The notes beneath the pieces are model-generated. The model saw only the letters and a list, made by a program, of their open reading frames with translations, did not search any database and had not been told where the DNA came from. A stretch of 64,000 nt of DNA from Trichobilharzia regenti (taxonomy: Eukaryota > Platyhelminthes > Trematoda > Strigeidida > Schistosomatidae), in assembly GCA_944472135.2 (NCBI GenBank), contig CALYDD020000277.1:1-64000 (forward strand), written 5' to 3'. Of the stretch, positions 32,450-43,409 are shown piece by piece. Positions within the stretch are counted from its first letter, which is position 1, and every line of letters starts with the position of its first letter. A program made the position numbers and the translations under genes.

Positions 32450-32608
32450 GTCTTACCTCAGTGACATCGGTTATACGTGATGGTAGTTCTTCTTCGTCCA
32501 TAGAAAATGAACATTATGCAAATAATAATAAAATAATAATAATAATGACAATAATAATGTTGGTCTCGGTGATCAATCAGGGAATTTATCAGATTTTTCA
32601 GACTAAAG
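32450..32608 (+). CDS. NT5C2: Probable NT5C2 exon, variable C-terminus
   Basis: It completes the split Gly codon (G|GT) of the preceding exon in the right phase and reads LTSVTSVIRDGSSSSSIENE, HYANNNKIIIIMTIIMLVSV and INQGIYQIFQTK. Acceptor is TTGAAG|G; a strong donor AAAG|GTAAGT follows, leaving in phase 1. Without that splice the frame ends at TAA 32644-32646. The middle is encoded by an AAT-rich microsatellite. Similarity to other cN-II proteins is absent, which is not decisive because this part of the family is variable. The support is phase and splice sites only. Confidence 0.5.
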
Positions 32609-32799
32609 GTAAGTCAACTTACTCCAATGTGATTATATTCTTTTAAAAGGAAGCTAATTTATATGCGTGTGTGTTTATTTATCTGATGATGTCTCCTTGT
32701 CACACAGGCCTTTTATTCTTCGTGTTTTTTTATGCTGAAGTGGACTTACTGATAAAATATCCCTCTCTTTATTATCTACTAATTTTTACATCTTTTGAC
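32609..32799. other. Intron or 3' region
   Basis: T-rich sequence after the donor at 32609. No AATAAA lies close by. Confidence 0.4.
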
Positions 32800-33480
32800 G
32801 AACTGTTTCGCATATGTCATTTTACGCCGTCTCTGGCTTAGTAGACGTAATATCCGGCTGGCTATCGACCAAAGGGCGAGTGTACTGCTCAGAAGCCGGC
32901 TCCGTCCTCCTTTATGGCTGACTGTGAGACCTGGCTGGCCATTGAGAGTGGAAGACAAGAGAAGTCTGGCTAGCTGTCTTTGATCATAGATATCTGCGTT
33001 ATATCTCCGTGTGAAGTGGTGTAATAGGGTGAGCAATATTGAGGTTAGGTGTCGAGTGCTAGTTAGGCGAGAGGGGAAATCAATCGACGACGCTGTGAAG
33101 CTACATCGACTGAGATGGTTAGGATATGTGTTACGTATGCCTACTCATCACCTTCCTCGACGGGCAACGTTAGCTGATGTAGGGTCAGGTTGGAAAAGAG
33201 CTAGCGGCTGTCAAACCAAAACATGGCCGCATCAGTCAATGAAATCTACAACAGTTAGTCTAAGTCACGTGGAAAGGTGGAGACTTCCTGACTGGTTGGG
33301 GTCCTTGGGACGCTAAAAAACAATGGTTGGAAACAATTGGTGACATGGCCAGCTCAAAATCGTTCTCAATGGCTGGTGCAGATGCATCCACTCCTTGTGA
33401 CTTATGATTTCCAATGAAACTATATTGTTCTTCGTTATTACTATTCTTTTGTCTCACACCTCTGTTCACTGTCTCTATTA
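32800..33480 (+). mobile_element. R4/RTE-like LINE 3' fragment
   Basis: It contains the C-terminal segment VSNIEVRCRVLVRREGKSID, LHRLRWLGYVLRMPTHHLPR and GSGWKRASGCQTKTWPHQSM (plus ORF 33011-33316). The tail AATGAAACTATATTGTTCTT is shared with 11451 and 36567. The RT core is absent. It is decayed. Confidence 0.75.
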
Positions 33481-33679
33481 TGCCTTTTTTCTTCTTTCTT
33501 CTCTTGCTTTGTGTGCTGCATGAATGATGGAGTTTATCTGAAAACTGTAATGTGTTTGTGTAATACATTTCGAACAGTCTGATCACATATGTGTTTACCA
33601 GCCAAATCAAATTGCATGGAAAATGAAAAACCACCTAAACTATACAAAAAGATAACGCACTGATATTGATGTTTTCATA
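33481..33679. other. Intergenic or intronic sequence
   Basis: AT-rich sequence. The stretch at 33528-33640 resembles 29465-29600. Confidence 0.35.
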
Positions 33680-34160
33680 AATCTGAAGACTTCAACGAGG
33701 ATATTATTCACCCTCTCCATTTGGCTGAAAACGCCAGTCAGAGATTTCATAGATTGATTCCGTATATTCTTCTGACCGCCTGAAAGTCTTTCTCGACTTA
33801 ATCCTACGTCAGCTAACATTGTTTGTTGAGGAGACAGCCGGGATTCGGTAGGCGTAAAACATGTAGCCAACTCGGTCTATGAAGCTTCACACGCTCATCG
33901 ACTGACTTCCCCTCTTTGCCTAATCAACACTGTCTGCACCTAACCCCAGTACTGCTCACCACATTATATACCACTTAAGACTTGAGACAGAACTCAGACA
34001 CCTATGACCTAAGACGACACCCAGTAGTCAGGCTCTTCATATCTTCCACTTTCAATGGCCATGTTTCACAATCACAAAGGTGGACAGAGCCAAATGCTGG
34101 TCAGTATACATGTCCTATGTTCGATAGCCGGATATCACATTTAAGCGAGAGATGATGTAG
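33680..34160 (-). mobile_element. R4/RTE-like LINE fragment, reverse
   Basis: The minus strand carries a divergent version of the same C-terminal segment (ADVGLSRERLSGGQKNIRNQSMKSL in minus ORF 33640-33870). With the copy at 32800-33480 it forms a tail-to-tail pair. Confidence 0.65.
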
Positions 34161-35335
34161 GTTGACGAAAGCCAGAGGAGCTTTTCGTTTGCGTGCTAAG
34201 ATTGTTTACTAAGTTGGATAATGCTTAATACTACACAACGTTTTTGGTAATATGATGAGATAAGGATTACCAAGGTAGATGAAGGGTAAACTGATGAATT
34301 CCCTTCTCACACACAGTAGTAAAGGCGGGGGCGGATGTGGAACCTATTTTCACGAATAGCTATTGACTCAGCGCATTGTGCAATCACATCACAATGTTCA
34401 GATAAACCTTGTCTTCTAGTAACGCTATTCAAACTCTTAAGAACCATATAACAACAGCAGAAAGCCACTGACAGTGTACCTTAGGCAACTAAAGTTTGTG
34501 AAGGACTACAGAACTGTCCAATTAATTGCAGTCGAATGTGTGGTTGTCTATCCTAGTTAGATTAGTCAGAATTTAACAGTCTTAATTTTAAGCATCAAAA
34601 TGAACTAATTAGATTTATTTATAATGTTTTTGTTTTTGTAAAACTAACTTATTGAGTTCACTTATCTTTCAAAATGTTACTTGTTTATTAATACACAAAT
34701 ATTTTTAAGTATTGTTCTTTTGTGTGTGTGTGAGCTGTTTATAAGATTTTGTATGATTATTGAACTTGAACTGTTATTCACTTTGTTATTTTGATCGTGA
34801 CATCGAATTGGCATGTTTGTTTGTTTGTTGTTGTTGTTCTTGATTGTGATTCCAGTGACACCGCATGCCAAAAGTGGTGAATAACTTTCATTAGATGCGA
34901 TGAGATGAGATTAACTCGAGTTGATCATTGTACATTTTACATGGATTATTTATATACATGGATGTTTTGTTATTATTATTATTATTGGTAAATGTTATTG
35001 TAACGAAGTCACAGTCATTGATTGTTAATTTTACAAAATGTGTGAGCAACCCGACATTGTACTACATTTCATCTAGCTATCATGAGTAAAGTAAGTTGAG
35101 CCGACATTAGATACGTGTGTTCAAAGGCATTACTATTCGGTGTTCAATTTATTTTATTGTGTTGATAAAAATGTTTTACGTTACATTGAGAAGATGGTAA
35201 ACGATTATCAATGTATTCAATGTTGGCAATAGTTTCTATTTAATGTGTATAAGAACAAAAAATATTTATACAGATGGTTTTAGCATTAAATATATTATAA
35301 ACATTTAAAATATAAAAAAGCGGGCTGTATACCAC
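34161..35335. other. AT-rich sequence, nothing recognised
   Basis: About 1.2 kb without repeat or gene that I can identify. It holds short TG, TTG and TTA runs. Confidence 0.4.
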
Positions 35336-35339
35336 CAAC

Positions 35340-35558
35340 CATGCGTCGGTGGCACAGCGGTAGAATGCTCGTCAACCACGCCTCATGTGGTTCGGGATTC
35401 GACGGCGGGCCAACGTATTCGTTTACCTCACTAAGCCAGTAATAAGACTGGTAAAGAGAGAAAGGTTGGACCTGGGGCCTGTTAAAAAATTAACACCACT
35501 GCTACTCATACTTCAAAGCTTTAGCTTGAAGGCGGCCTATGTTCCACGTGGATTATTA
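35340..35558 (+). repeat. tRNA-head SINE (type B)
   Basis: It begins TGCGTCGGTGGCACAGCGGT, has a decayed B box GGTTCGGGATTCGAC, the body AGAGAGAAAGGTTGG and AATTAACACCACTGC, and ends in GGCCTATGTTCCACG. It abuts a reverse RTE 3' end at 35559. Confidence 0.8.
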
Positions 35559-36110
35559 TTATTGTTTCCTTTAATTCCTAGAGGAACGTAGGGCTTCAGT
35601 CGCATGTCTCCATCGCGTTCGGTTTTCTGCCAACGTTTTCACCCCGCTCCATGTCTGCCCACACGCTTTCATCTCCTCTTCACATGACCTCCTCCAAGTC
35701 AATTTAGCACTGACGACCAACTCGCTGCTTCCATTTTGGGTTCCACTCGAGCAATGGCTTGTCTAGTTTCCTGTCACTTGTTTGTTTGTCTCCTCAGAGT
35801 ATGGCCAGCCAATCCATCTCCATTTCTTCCTGCTTATTAGAGTTATGTGGTGAAATAATTGTGAAACAGTTATTAACACCTATTCTGTGACCTGCCATAA
35901 ATTAATAAGTGCTTTGCAATGGATGATGATAGATTTCGGAATCGTTCCAAACTGATTTCAGCTTAATTCAGCTGTGTCTTACCTTGGCAATCCTAGTTTT
36001 AACACGCTGACCTTTGACATCTGAGGTTCAGACAGTCCTGTCTAGATAAGTGGAAGAAGTGACCTCTTTGAAATTCATGTCGTTGATATTGATTGGTGTT
36101 TGTTTTTATT
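35559..36110 (-). mobile_element. RTE-like LINE 3' fragments, reverse
   Basis: 35559-35840 matches the RTE tail and C-terminus (ATTATTATTATTG, CCTAGAGGAACGTAGGGCTT). A more diverged piece at about 35960-36110 matches the YLGSIVS-equivalent region (CTGTCTAGATAAGTGGAAG). Between them is about 120 bp of unrelated AT-rich sequence. Confidence 0.75.
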
Positions 36111-36169
36111 GACTGGCTTATGACGTAACGTACTCTCGTTTACATAAAATTGTCAGATATTTGTGTAAG

Positions 36170-36770
36170 GTAATAAGGTGAGCAATATTGAGGTTAGTTG
36201 TCGATTGCTAGTTAGGTGGGAGGGGAAATCAATCGACGAGGCTGTGAAATTACATCGACTGAGATGTTTGGGACATGTGTTATGTATGACTAGTCATCGC
36301 CTTCCTCGACTGATGGGAAAAGTTAGCTGGTATAGGGTCAAGTTTGAAAATAACCCATGGTGGTCAAACCAAATCATGGCCTCACCAGTCAATGAAATCC
36401 ATAAAAGTTAGTTTAAGATGGCCACGTAAGGAGGTATGGACTTTCTAGTTGGAGTCCTCGGGACGGTGAAAACCAATGGTTGGAAACAATTGGTGACATG
36501 GCCGGCTCAAAATCGTTCTCAATGGCTAGCGCAGATGCATCCACTCCTTGTGACTAATTATTTCCAATGAAACTATAATGTTCTTCGTTATTACTATTCC
36601 TTTGTCTCACACCTCGGTTTACTGTCTCGATTATTCATTTCTTCTACTTTCTTCTCTTGATTTGTGTGCTACAACATGAAGGAAGTGTGGAGACTTGAAC
36701 TGTTGCACATCGGTGCAAATTTCTATGTTGAAAACAGACAGACGGATATTTGAGTCTTACTTTCACCTAT
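36170..36770 (+). mobile_element. R4/RTE-like LINE 3' fragment
   Basis: It reads VSNIEVSCRLLVRWEGKSID, then LHRLRCLGHVLCMTSHRLPR in plus ORF 36178-36411. The tail resembles 11330-11640, ending in CAAATTTCTATG and AAAACAGACAGACGG. Confidence 0.75.
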
Positions 36771-37201
36771 AACCAAAATGAAAGTATCCCTTAGTCAAAT
36801 TGGTCATGGTGGGTATTTTGAAATTATTCACAACTGTACCTACTTTTGCTTTCCAAGGAATGAGTTATTGATATACATGATGAATATATATATAAAGGTT
36901 CATTTTGAAGTGAGTAAAAGGAATACACGGTGCATAACACCACTGGCTGGTCAAATAATCACGACTATTTATCGAAATAGGTTCATGCGACACTGTGTAA
37001 GAGCTAGAGTAATTCACAATTGATTCACAATAAGATAGTAATTAGGATGGCTTTCAGTTTCTTTTAGAAATTATGAGTAGTGTTACTCTTCGACGGAAGT
37101 TCAATAGACAGTTCGCATAGATTGTAGATGACAACAAACTTTGTCATTGATTGATAATCTTTACATATTCCCATTTTTTAATATTAGAACAAGACATGCA
37201 A
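36771..37201. other. Unrecognised AT-rich sequence
   Basis: The 81-residue plus ORF at 36778-37023 has no recognisable family. Confidence 0.35.
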
Positions 37202-38718
37202 GCGAACAATATTGTTGTTTTCAATTAGATCTTCATCAGGATTTACTATAATTTGCATAGATTTATATATAGAAAATGTTTAACGAATCACGGTGATTTT
37301 GTGGATCAATTATTAATAGTAACAATGTGGTAGATGTCTTGAACGTAGATAATAACAATGATTATAATGATAGAAAAGTAATGATAATAATGAGGTTCAT
37401 GCAGGTGGCGATAAGAATAAAAAAAAGGTAGTAATATGTGTGTGTATATGTAGACAATTCAATAAATAAATGAATTAGGTCAAATCTTTAAAGTTACGCA
37501 ATACTAAAGGTAGGTGAAGTGGACGTATATACAATAATTTGGAATTTTCTTGAGTAGTCCTTTATTTATATATATATAATTTCATCTTTTTGGGTACATG
37601 TTTGTATGTTAGATGAATGACTAAATCTACTGCTGCTTGTTAGTTCAATATGCATCTGAATATCCTTTCCTTTCGCGAAGATTGTTTTCGTCACATGACC
37701 CCCACCCAACCACCCACCCATCCTTTCAGTCAAAAGAAAATATTTGAAGAAAGCTGTGAATATAAATGGGACAATATGATTTCAGACATAATTGATGTTG
37801 GCCAATAGAATATACATACTTCTTCATTTACCCTACAACCCGCATAAACCCTATTGGGTGGGTACATACATGGATAACACGTATTCTGCATTATAGACAG
37901 AAAAATTAATATTACATGAGACTCATATATGTAAATGAAGCCATAAAACTGTGTGAGTGCCTTGATATGATTATGAGTGGGAATTATTTGAGCTTGAAAC
38001 GTGGTCATCAGTACATATTACTTACTGTATAACAACACTGAGATTTTATCAAAATGAAATTTTCTCCATAACTAAATATCATACAAGTACGAAGGAAAAG
38101 TAAGATAAGAAAAGATGGGTGGAGAGTTTTGATTAGAATTTATCTAGGCGAAGGTAGGAAACAAACTTCTTTTGTAGGCAAAGACGGAACAGAATTCGAA
38201 TCCGTCTTTTACAAATAGACGAAGCAATGGGAATTAACTCGAGAGAATCATCCTAGTCTTTGCATACAACAAAAGAAGTTTGTTCTACGTTTGTCTCTCC
38301 CTTGGCCTAGGTGAATTCTATTCAAAACCCTCCCATCCTTTCTTATCTTAAGTTTGCTTCGTAACGTTATGATATTTATTATTTAAATTCTGATTGTATA
38401 TACGTCCACTTCACCTACCTTTAGTATTGCGTAACTTTAAAGATTTGGCCTCATTCATTTATTTATTGAATTGTCTACATATACACACACATATTACTAC
38501 CTTTTTTATTCTTATCGCCACCTGCATGAACCTCATTATTATCATTACTTTTCTATCATTATAATCATTGTTATTATCTACGTTCAAGACATCTACCACA
38601 TTGTTACTATTAATAATTGATCCACAAAATCACCGTGATTCGTTAATTTTTTTATAAATTTATGCAAATTATAGTAAATCCTGATGAAGATCTAACTGAA
38701 AACAACGACACTGTTCGC
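37202..38718. mobile_element. Large foldback element, probably PLE-derived
   Basis: The right arm is continuous (38256-38718). Its mirror image on the left is split into 37202-37546 and 38072-38185 by 525 bp of unrelated sequence (37547-38071). The loop is about 70 bp. Near the outer ends both arms carry CCTGATGAAGATCTAA(T/C)TGAAAAC, a hammerhead-like core also typical of Penelope-like termini. No RT or endonuclease remains. It is either a solo pair of inverted pseudo-LTRs or another foldback transposon. Confidence 0.7.
37547..38071. repeat. 525-bp insert in the left foldback arm
   Basis: It interrupts the arm homology precisely: 37546 continues at 38072 when compared with the right arm. It contains (TA)n near 37568 and a C-rich run CCCCCACCCAACCACCCACC. 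I recognise no element in it. Confidence 0.6.
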
Positions 38719-40499
38719 TCATTTTCCTTGTTTTTATTGAGTGATAAGTATTGTAGTGATCTGTGGTGCTTACGTTTGTTTTTCTTTTATTTATACAATA
38801 TGTCTGTTTTTTTTTACCTGACTTCTTATAGATTTGAAGCGCAATCAAATGTCTTACAATTCATTCTAATAATTGTTAAGACAGTAGAAGAGAATAATTC
38901 AGAAAGATGGAACGCTCGCTTGTTTGTTTGCTTGCTAGAGATAGATACTGACAATCAAAGTGTGAAATTTCATTCATGCCTGTCATCTAGTCGAGATATC
39001 TATATATATATATATAACCTGGAATATACTCACACTCACTTACTCATACACTTGTTGCCTCATTTCTTACTTCTTATATTATTTTCTGTTGCCGTTGTTT
39101 TTGGTGTTGGTGGTGGTCGTGGTGGTGTTTTTTCTTCAATTGCTCATGCTACTTACAATCAGTTTTTTGTAATTGTAATTGTTATATTGATGAATTAGTT
39201 AAATGATATATTGAAACACTATTTAATATGTTTACACTACACTACTTTCTCACTTTCGTTTTGCTCTTTCCTGTCATACATATATATGCATATATATTTA
39301 ATATTGAAATGAAATTGAAACAGATGAATAGACTTTCAAGTTTCAGAATCTTATTTAAGTAGTCTATGTCTTTTTTTGTGCTGTATCTTTAGTAGCTGAA
39401 GTAGTAGCTGTTGTAGAATTTTTCGTAATGTATACTTTAGATAATTTGACAAGGTGAAGAAGGCAACAACAACAATAAAAAGGGAAGAGTACTAATTTTA
39501 TTTACAATACTGCTGCTTACTCAACCACCTAGCCAGCCAGCCCACCAGTCAACCAACCAGCCAGTCAGCTAGCCCGCCAGCTTTAATAAAACAAGTACAC
39601 TCAACTAAATTACAAGATTTTTAATGTGTACCTGTCATAAGTTACTAATTCGGATAAACTGCTGATTATCTTGTTAATTTTAATTTCTGTTAGTCAAGTT
39701 CCTCCGCCTCTTCGTCTTCTCCTTGTTGGTTTGGCCTTCTGTGTTACTACAAAAAATAAAATACTGCTGATGTTGTTGTTGTCGTTCAACAACCAATAAG
39801 TTACGTAATCAGTTCATTACAACATTTCATTTGATTTCATTGTTTTATGCAGCATTGGAATGTTGTTTGATGCTATTGTTGCTATTCTGTTTTGTTTTTG
39901 ATTACGGTTTGTTTACGCATTGTGATTTGCTCATTACATATATATATATACATATATATATTACTTTATTTTCTATAATTAGTAATAAGTAGTAGAGTTA
40001 CACGATGAAGAGATCAGGGGAGAATTCGCTTCATGCTGAACACTGTCGTTTATTAGATTATTACTACTACTACTACTACTACTACTACTAATACTACTGA
40101 TAAGAGGCATAAATTAATTTTTAATTTGTTATATTATTATTCCACATTATTCAGAATTTTTATTTTATTCACATGTGTTTTGTGATTATTCAAGCGGAAA
40201 AAATAAAAGTAGGCGATTCCCACTTGACCCGCCCCCCCTTGATCAGCATCTCACTCTTATTTTGTTTGTTGTAATCTTTTAATCGAAGTTTATCTTATCA
40301 TGATGATAACGATGTGGTGGTAATATTTGTTTATTTATTTATTTGTTTATGTGTATTGCTTACACACACACATATGTACGAATGAATCAGATCGGTATAA
40401 TTGTTTTTTCCTTTAACTATTACCACTACGATTAGTATTACTAATACTACGTTTATTATTATTATTAATGGTAATAATAATAGTATTGATTTCCTATAG
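38719..40499. other. AT-rich unique region
   Basis: About 1.8 kb free of the repeats that fill the rest of the window, with short TA runs (39000, 39278, 39940), (CTA)n at 40062-40090 and (TTA)n near 40450. A 178-codon plus ORF (38662-39198) begins inside the foldback arm and is low-complexity; I do not accept it as a gene. The region may be 3' intron or 3' UTR of NT5C2. Confidence 0.4.
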
Positions 40500-40645
40500 T
40501 TTGATTCAATCTAATGTTGATGATGCTGACAGTGATGATTATGAAGATGGTGATGACAATGTGCAGCAGATATTTATATTACTATTTATCTTACTATTAT
40601 TATTATTGATATTATAATCATTTGAAATAAAGAATATTCACAAAG
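40500..40645 (+). other. Speculative NT5C2 terminal exon with poly(A) signal
   Basis: After acceptor-like TTTCCTATAG, one frame reads LIQSNVDDADSDDYEDGDDN, then a hydrophobic run and TAA at 40615-40617. AATAAA follows at 40626-40631. Vertebrate cN-II proteins end in a run of acidic residues, so an acidic ORF just before a poly(A) signal is suggestive. The phase needed (2) does not match the phase-1 donor at 32608, so another exon would have to lie between. It could equally be chance in a GAT-rich stretch. Confidence 0.2.
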
Positions 40646-40679
40646 AAAAATTGTGTTTTTCATTGATCGTCTTTATTTA

Positions 40680-41525
40680 TTTTTATTATTATTTCTTTTA
40701 ATTCCTAGAGGAACATAGGGTTTCAGTCGCACACGTCTCCATTGCGTTCGGTTCTCTGCTAGAGTTTTCACCTGGCTACACCACGTCTGCCCACACGCTT
40801 TCATCTCCTTTTCATATGACTCCCCTCCAAGTCATCCCATCCTCGCACTGACGACCAACTTGCCGCTTCCCTTTCGGGTTCCACTCGAGTCATGGCTGTT
40901 GGTTCGCTCATTGCCAGAGATCCCTCCCTGTTGCTGATCTTTTCTGGCTGGCCGGCCATCTGATCTTGAGTAGTATTGAGCGAAGACAGCTAGCTGTTAA
41001 TGAAGGTCTGTAGTTTGTTTGAGGTGCTCTTTATGACGCATTGGTCAAGACTCTGATTCGTATAGTAAGTAGCACTGACTGACTTCACATTGGAGTTGGA
41101 AATCTGGATCTTATTCTCATTTTTATGCTGAGGAGTGCTGTTGACCTCCTGCACACAGACTTGAGAGTAATGAGAGCTTGTTTTGCTTTCCTGATTCTCG
41201 CTGCTTTTATATCCTCGTCAGTTCCGTCAAACGATGCTTCCCAGGTAGGTGGGTAGGTAAAGGAGGTCGTTTCTTTCAGGTTCCTCCCATTTATGCTAGA
41301 TGATTGTTGTCTGTTGTTGTTGCTGTTGGTGTTGGTGTTGGTTAGGAATCTTCATCGCCTACCTCTGTTTTCTCTATGTTCATCTGAAGTGAAGTCCTAT
41401 TTATGATGCCTCTTTTGTCTACTTGTCCAGATCCTCCAAGTTTTTCGTTAGGGTCCATTTTATGTCTATTTCCTCATTGCTCGCTGTCTGTCGCATTATC
41501 CAATCTACTGCAATCACTGATCATC
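40680..41525 (-). mobile_element. RTE-like LINE 3' fragment, reverse
   Basis: The minus strand runs from the RTE tail to just past the FADD region. It shares several short frame-breaking insertions with the plus copy at 30955-32015: CAGTCAGT doubled near 41088, AGCTAGCTG near 40987, CTACCCACCTACC near 41250. Confidence 0.85.
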
Positions 41526-41559
41526 TTTAAGGCATCTGAATACAAAATAGGATTTTGAC

Positions 41560-41840
41560 CTTGGATTGTGTTATCAGTTATCAGAACCAATTAAAATTTA
41601 GGGAGTACTGAACAGCTAGTTCATCAGCCTAGTTTGGGACTCATTAGCGGTAAGCACTCACTAGATGTTACGAAACCATGAACTTCCGGTTACAAGGTAA
41701 CCTCGTATGTACTGTTTAGGTACGTGGACCTGATTCAGTGGCCAGTCCATGAATTCCATCGATTCGTGATACATTTAGCGTGACCACCAACTTACGTCAT
41801 CAGTGGGAACTGCATCTTCACTCCCGCTAACTGGATGGAT
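41560..41840 (-). repeat. Hammerhead SINE (type A), reverse copy
   Basis: Minus-strand order: tRNA-like arm with GGTTTCGTAACATC in place of the B box, ACCGCTAATGAGTCCCAAAC (hammerhead region, diverged), GTACTCCC and the 3' part. It sits back to back with the plus copy at 41880-42115. Confidence 0.65.
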
Positions 41841-41879
41841 CGCACTGGTGACGACTTCTCACCAAAAAGAACTCCAGGC

Positions 41880-42115
41880 ATCTTCGGCCTGTGCACCCAG
41901 TCACTAGCGAGCATTATGGGTCATTGAATCGGGTTCTAGTGGCTGAATGATATACGAGCTTACCTAGTAACCGGAGTGTCCTGGTTACGAAACCCAGTGA
42001 GTGTGTACTGCTGATGCAGCCTAAACTAGGTCGGAACAGCTATCCCGTACTCCAATGATGGTTTCCGGTCGTTCTCTAACTGATATCGAAACCAACAGAA
42101 TCCCTAAAAATTGAT
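41880..42115 (+). repeat. Hammerhead SINE (type A), forward copy
   Basis: CATTGAATCGGGTTCTAGTG, TGGTTACGAAACCC (B box region), then GTACTGCTGATG and GGAACAGC. It keeps the stem I 5' strand GTACTG, but the rest of the core is damaged. Confidence 0.65.
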
Positions 42116-42164
42116 TCTTGAAAATTAGCACATTCCTTTTTCGTTGCGTTTTCTAAATTCTTCT

Positions 42165-42460
42165 GTAATTGGTTCTACGACTGCCGCCACCTGTAGGCTT
42201 TCATTTCCTTCTCACATGTGATGTGTCCATTTCACCTTCGGACCGAGATCAAACGCGTTGTTTTTTACATCCGTGTTTCACTCGACTACCTGTCGGGCGT
42301 GTGATGTCATTCAAAAGTCTTATCAGTGTGCGTGTCAGATCCATCTCTATTTTTTTGTTGGCATATTTGTTGGGTGATTGGCTTATGGTGTTTCGGTTCG
42401 TTGCACTTCAGAGTTACTTGTTGCCAATATCCTTTACAGACAGCTCAATATCATTTTCAA
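42165..42460 (-). mobile_element. RTE-like LINE fragment, reverse, divergent
   Basis: It matches the C-terminal region of RTE equivalent to 43600-43740 (TTCCACTTGAGC, GATGTCA, CATCTC, then TTGTTGG and TTGGTT landmarks). It is poorly preserved. Confidence 0.55.
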
Positions 42461-42689
42461 TATTCAGCAAGCTGAAGGAGCTTTTGATATATACATATAT
42501 ATGAAGAAATCAGACCAACGGCCACGTATATACCAAGACTGTATAGCCCGCCTAAAGTGCATACACCGGGGGTACCGTTAAGACCAATACTTGATAGGCA
42601 AACTTCGCCCCACCATGCTGTAATTAGATGGTTAGTGTAAACATCTCCCACTATGGCTAAGTAAAGGTGTAGTGAAAACCATTAAACGT
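42461..42689. other. Unrecognised sequence
   Basis: It contains a short (TA)n near 42488. No feature is identified. Confidence 0.3.
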
Positions 42690-43160
42690 TCGATATTGGA
42701 CCATCTGGTGCAAACCGGCCACCGTTGAAGAATCCTTCTCTGTCATCTATCGGGTGCCTAATAAACTGTCAAAAACATCGAAGCACAGCATGCTCCAAAC
42801 AGCAGAGGCTATCGCAATTCGCCTCAAACAGCCAGTGCTCTGTGTTTAAAAGAAGCAAGTCCAGTCCCTGCTACTGACCTGGCTGGTCTTCAGTAGAGAC
42901 TATAAATTCATGAATTTGTAATATTATCTTTCCTAATTTTTGATATTCAGTGTGTATTGTTATGTTGATGCTATTGAACTGTAACCCATCGATAATATCA
43001 TTGATTTGATGTTATTTAAACAGCAACATTAATGTTGTTGTTAATAACACTAATTCATTCATTCACTATAATGTATATATATAACTGTAGAGCCTGATGA
43101 TGAAGAGGCTATCGGAAAAAGTATTCTTTGTTCAGTATCCATTCTTTTTTGAAAATTGTA
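42690..43160 (+). mobile_element. Penelope-like element 3' fragment
   Basis: Broken-frame LVQTG, EESFSVIYRVPNKLSKTSKH and LQTAEAIAIRLKQPVLCV correspond to the C-terminal end of the GIY-YIG endonuclease protein at 51131-51376. Then comes the element 3' region, including GAGCCTGATGATGAAGAGGC near 43090, which is also present in the arms of the element at 50889-52420. Confidence 0.75.
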
Positions 43161-43409
43161 ATGGGCATTTTATAATCAGTTAAAATGTCGATTCCCTATT
43201 CTAACTGACTCTAGTGACACACAAAGTCTCTCAAACATACAGAAGAACTGACTGAACTGATTCAAATGGGATGGTCGACTGATGAACTCGACTTCAAACA
43301 AGCAAAACGGTCGTCCAATGTTTTGACCACCTCGGTTTGCCTATCAAGCGCTGCCGGTTGATGTGGGTGGTATACATCTGGTGGCTTCCATCTGAATCGA
43401 TCAATAGTA
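43161..43409. other. Unrecognised sequence
   Basis: No feature is identified in this 250-bp spacer. Confidence 0.3.

Noticed and set aside
38662..39198. 178-codon plus ORF
   Set aside because: It starts inside a foldback arm, is hydrophobic and low-complexity with TA-repeat codons (IYIYIYN), and has no family resemblance.
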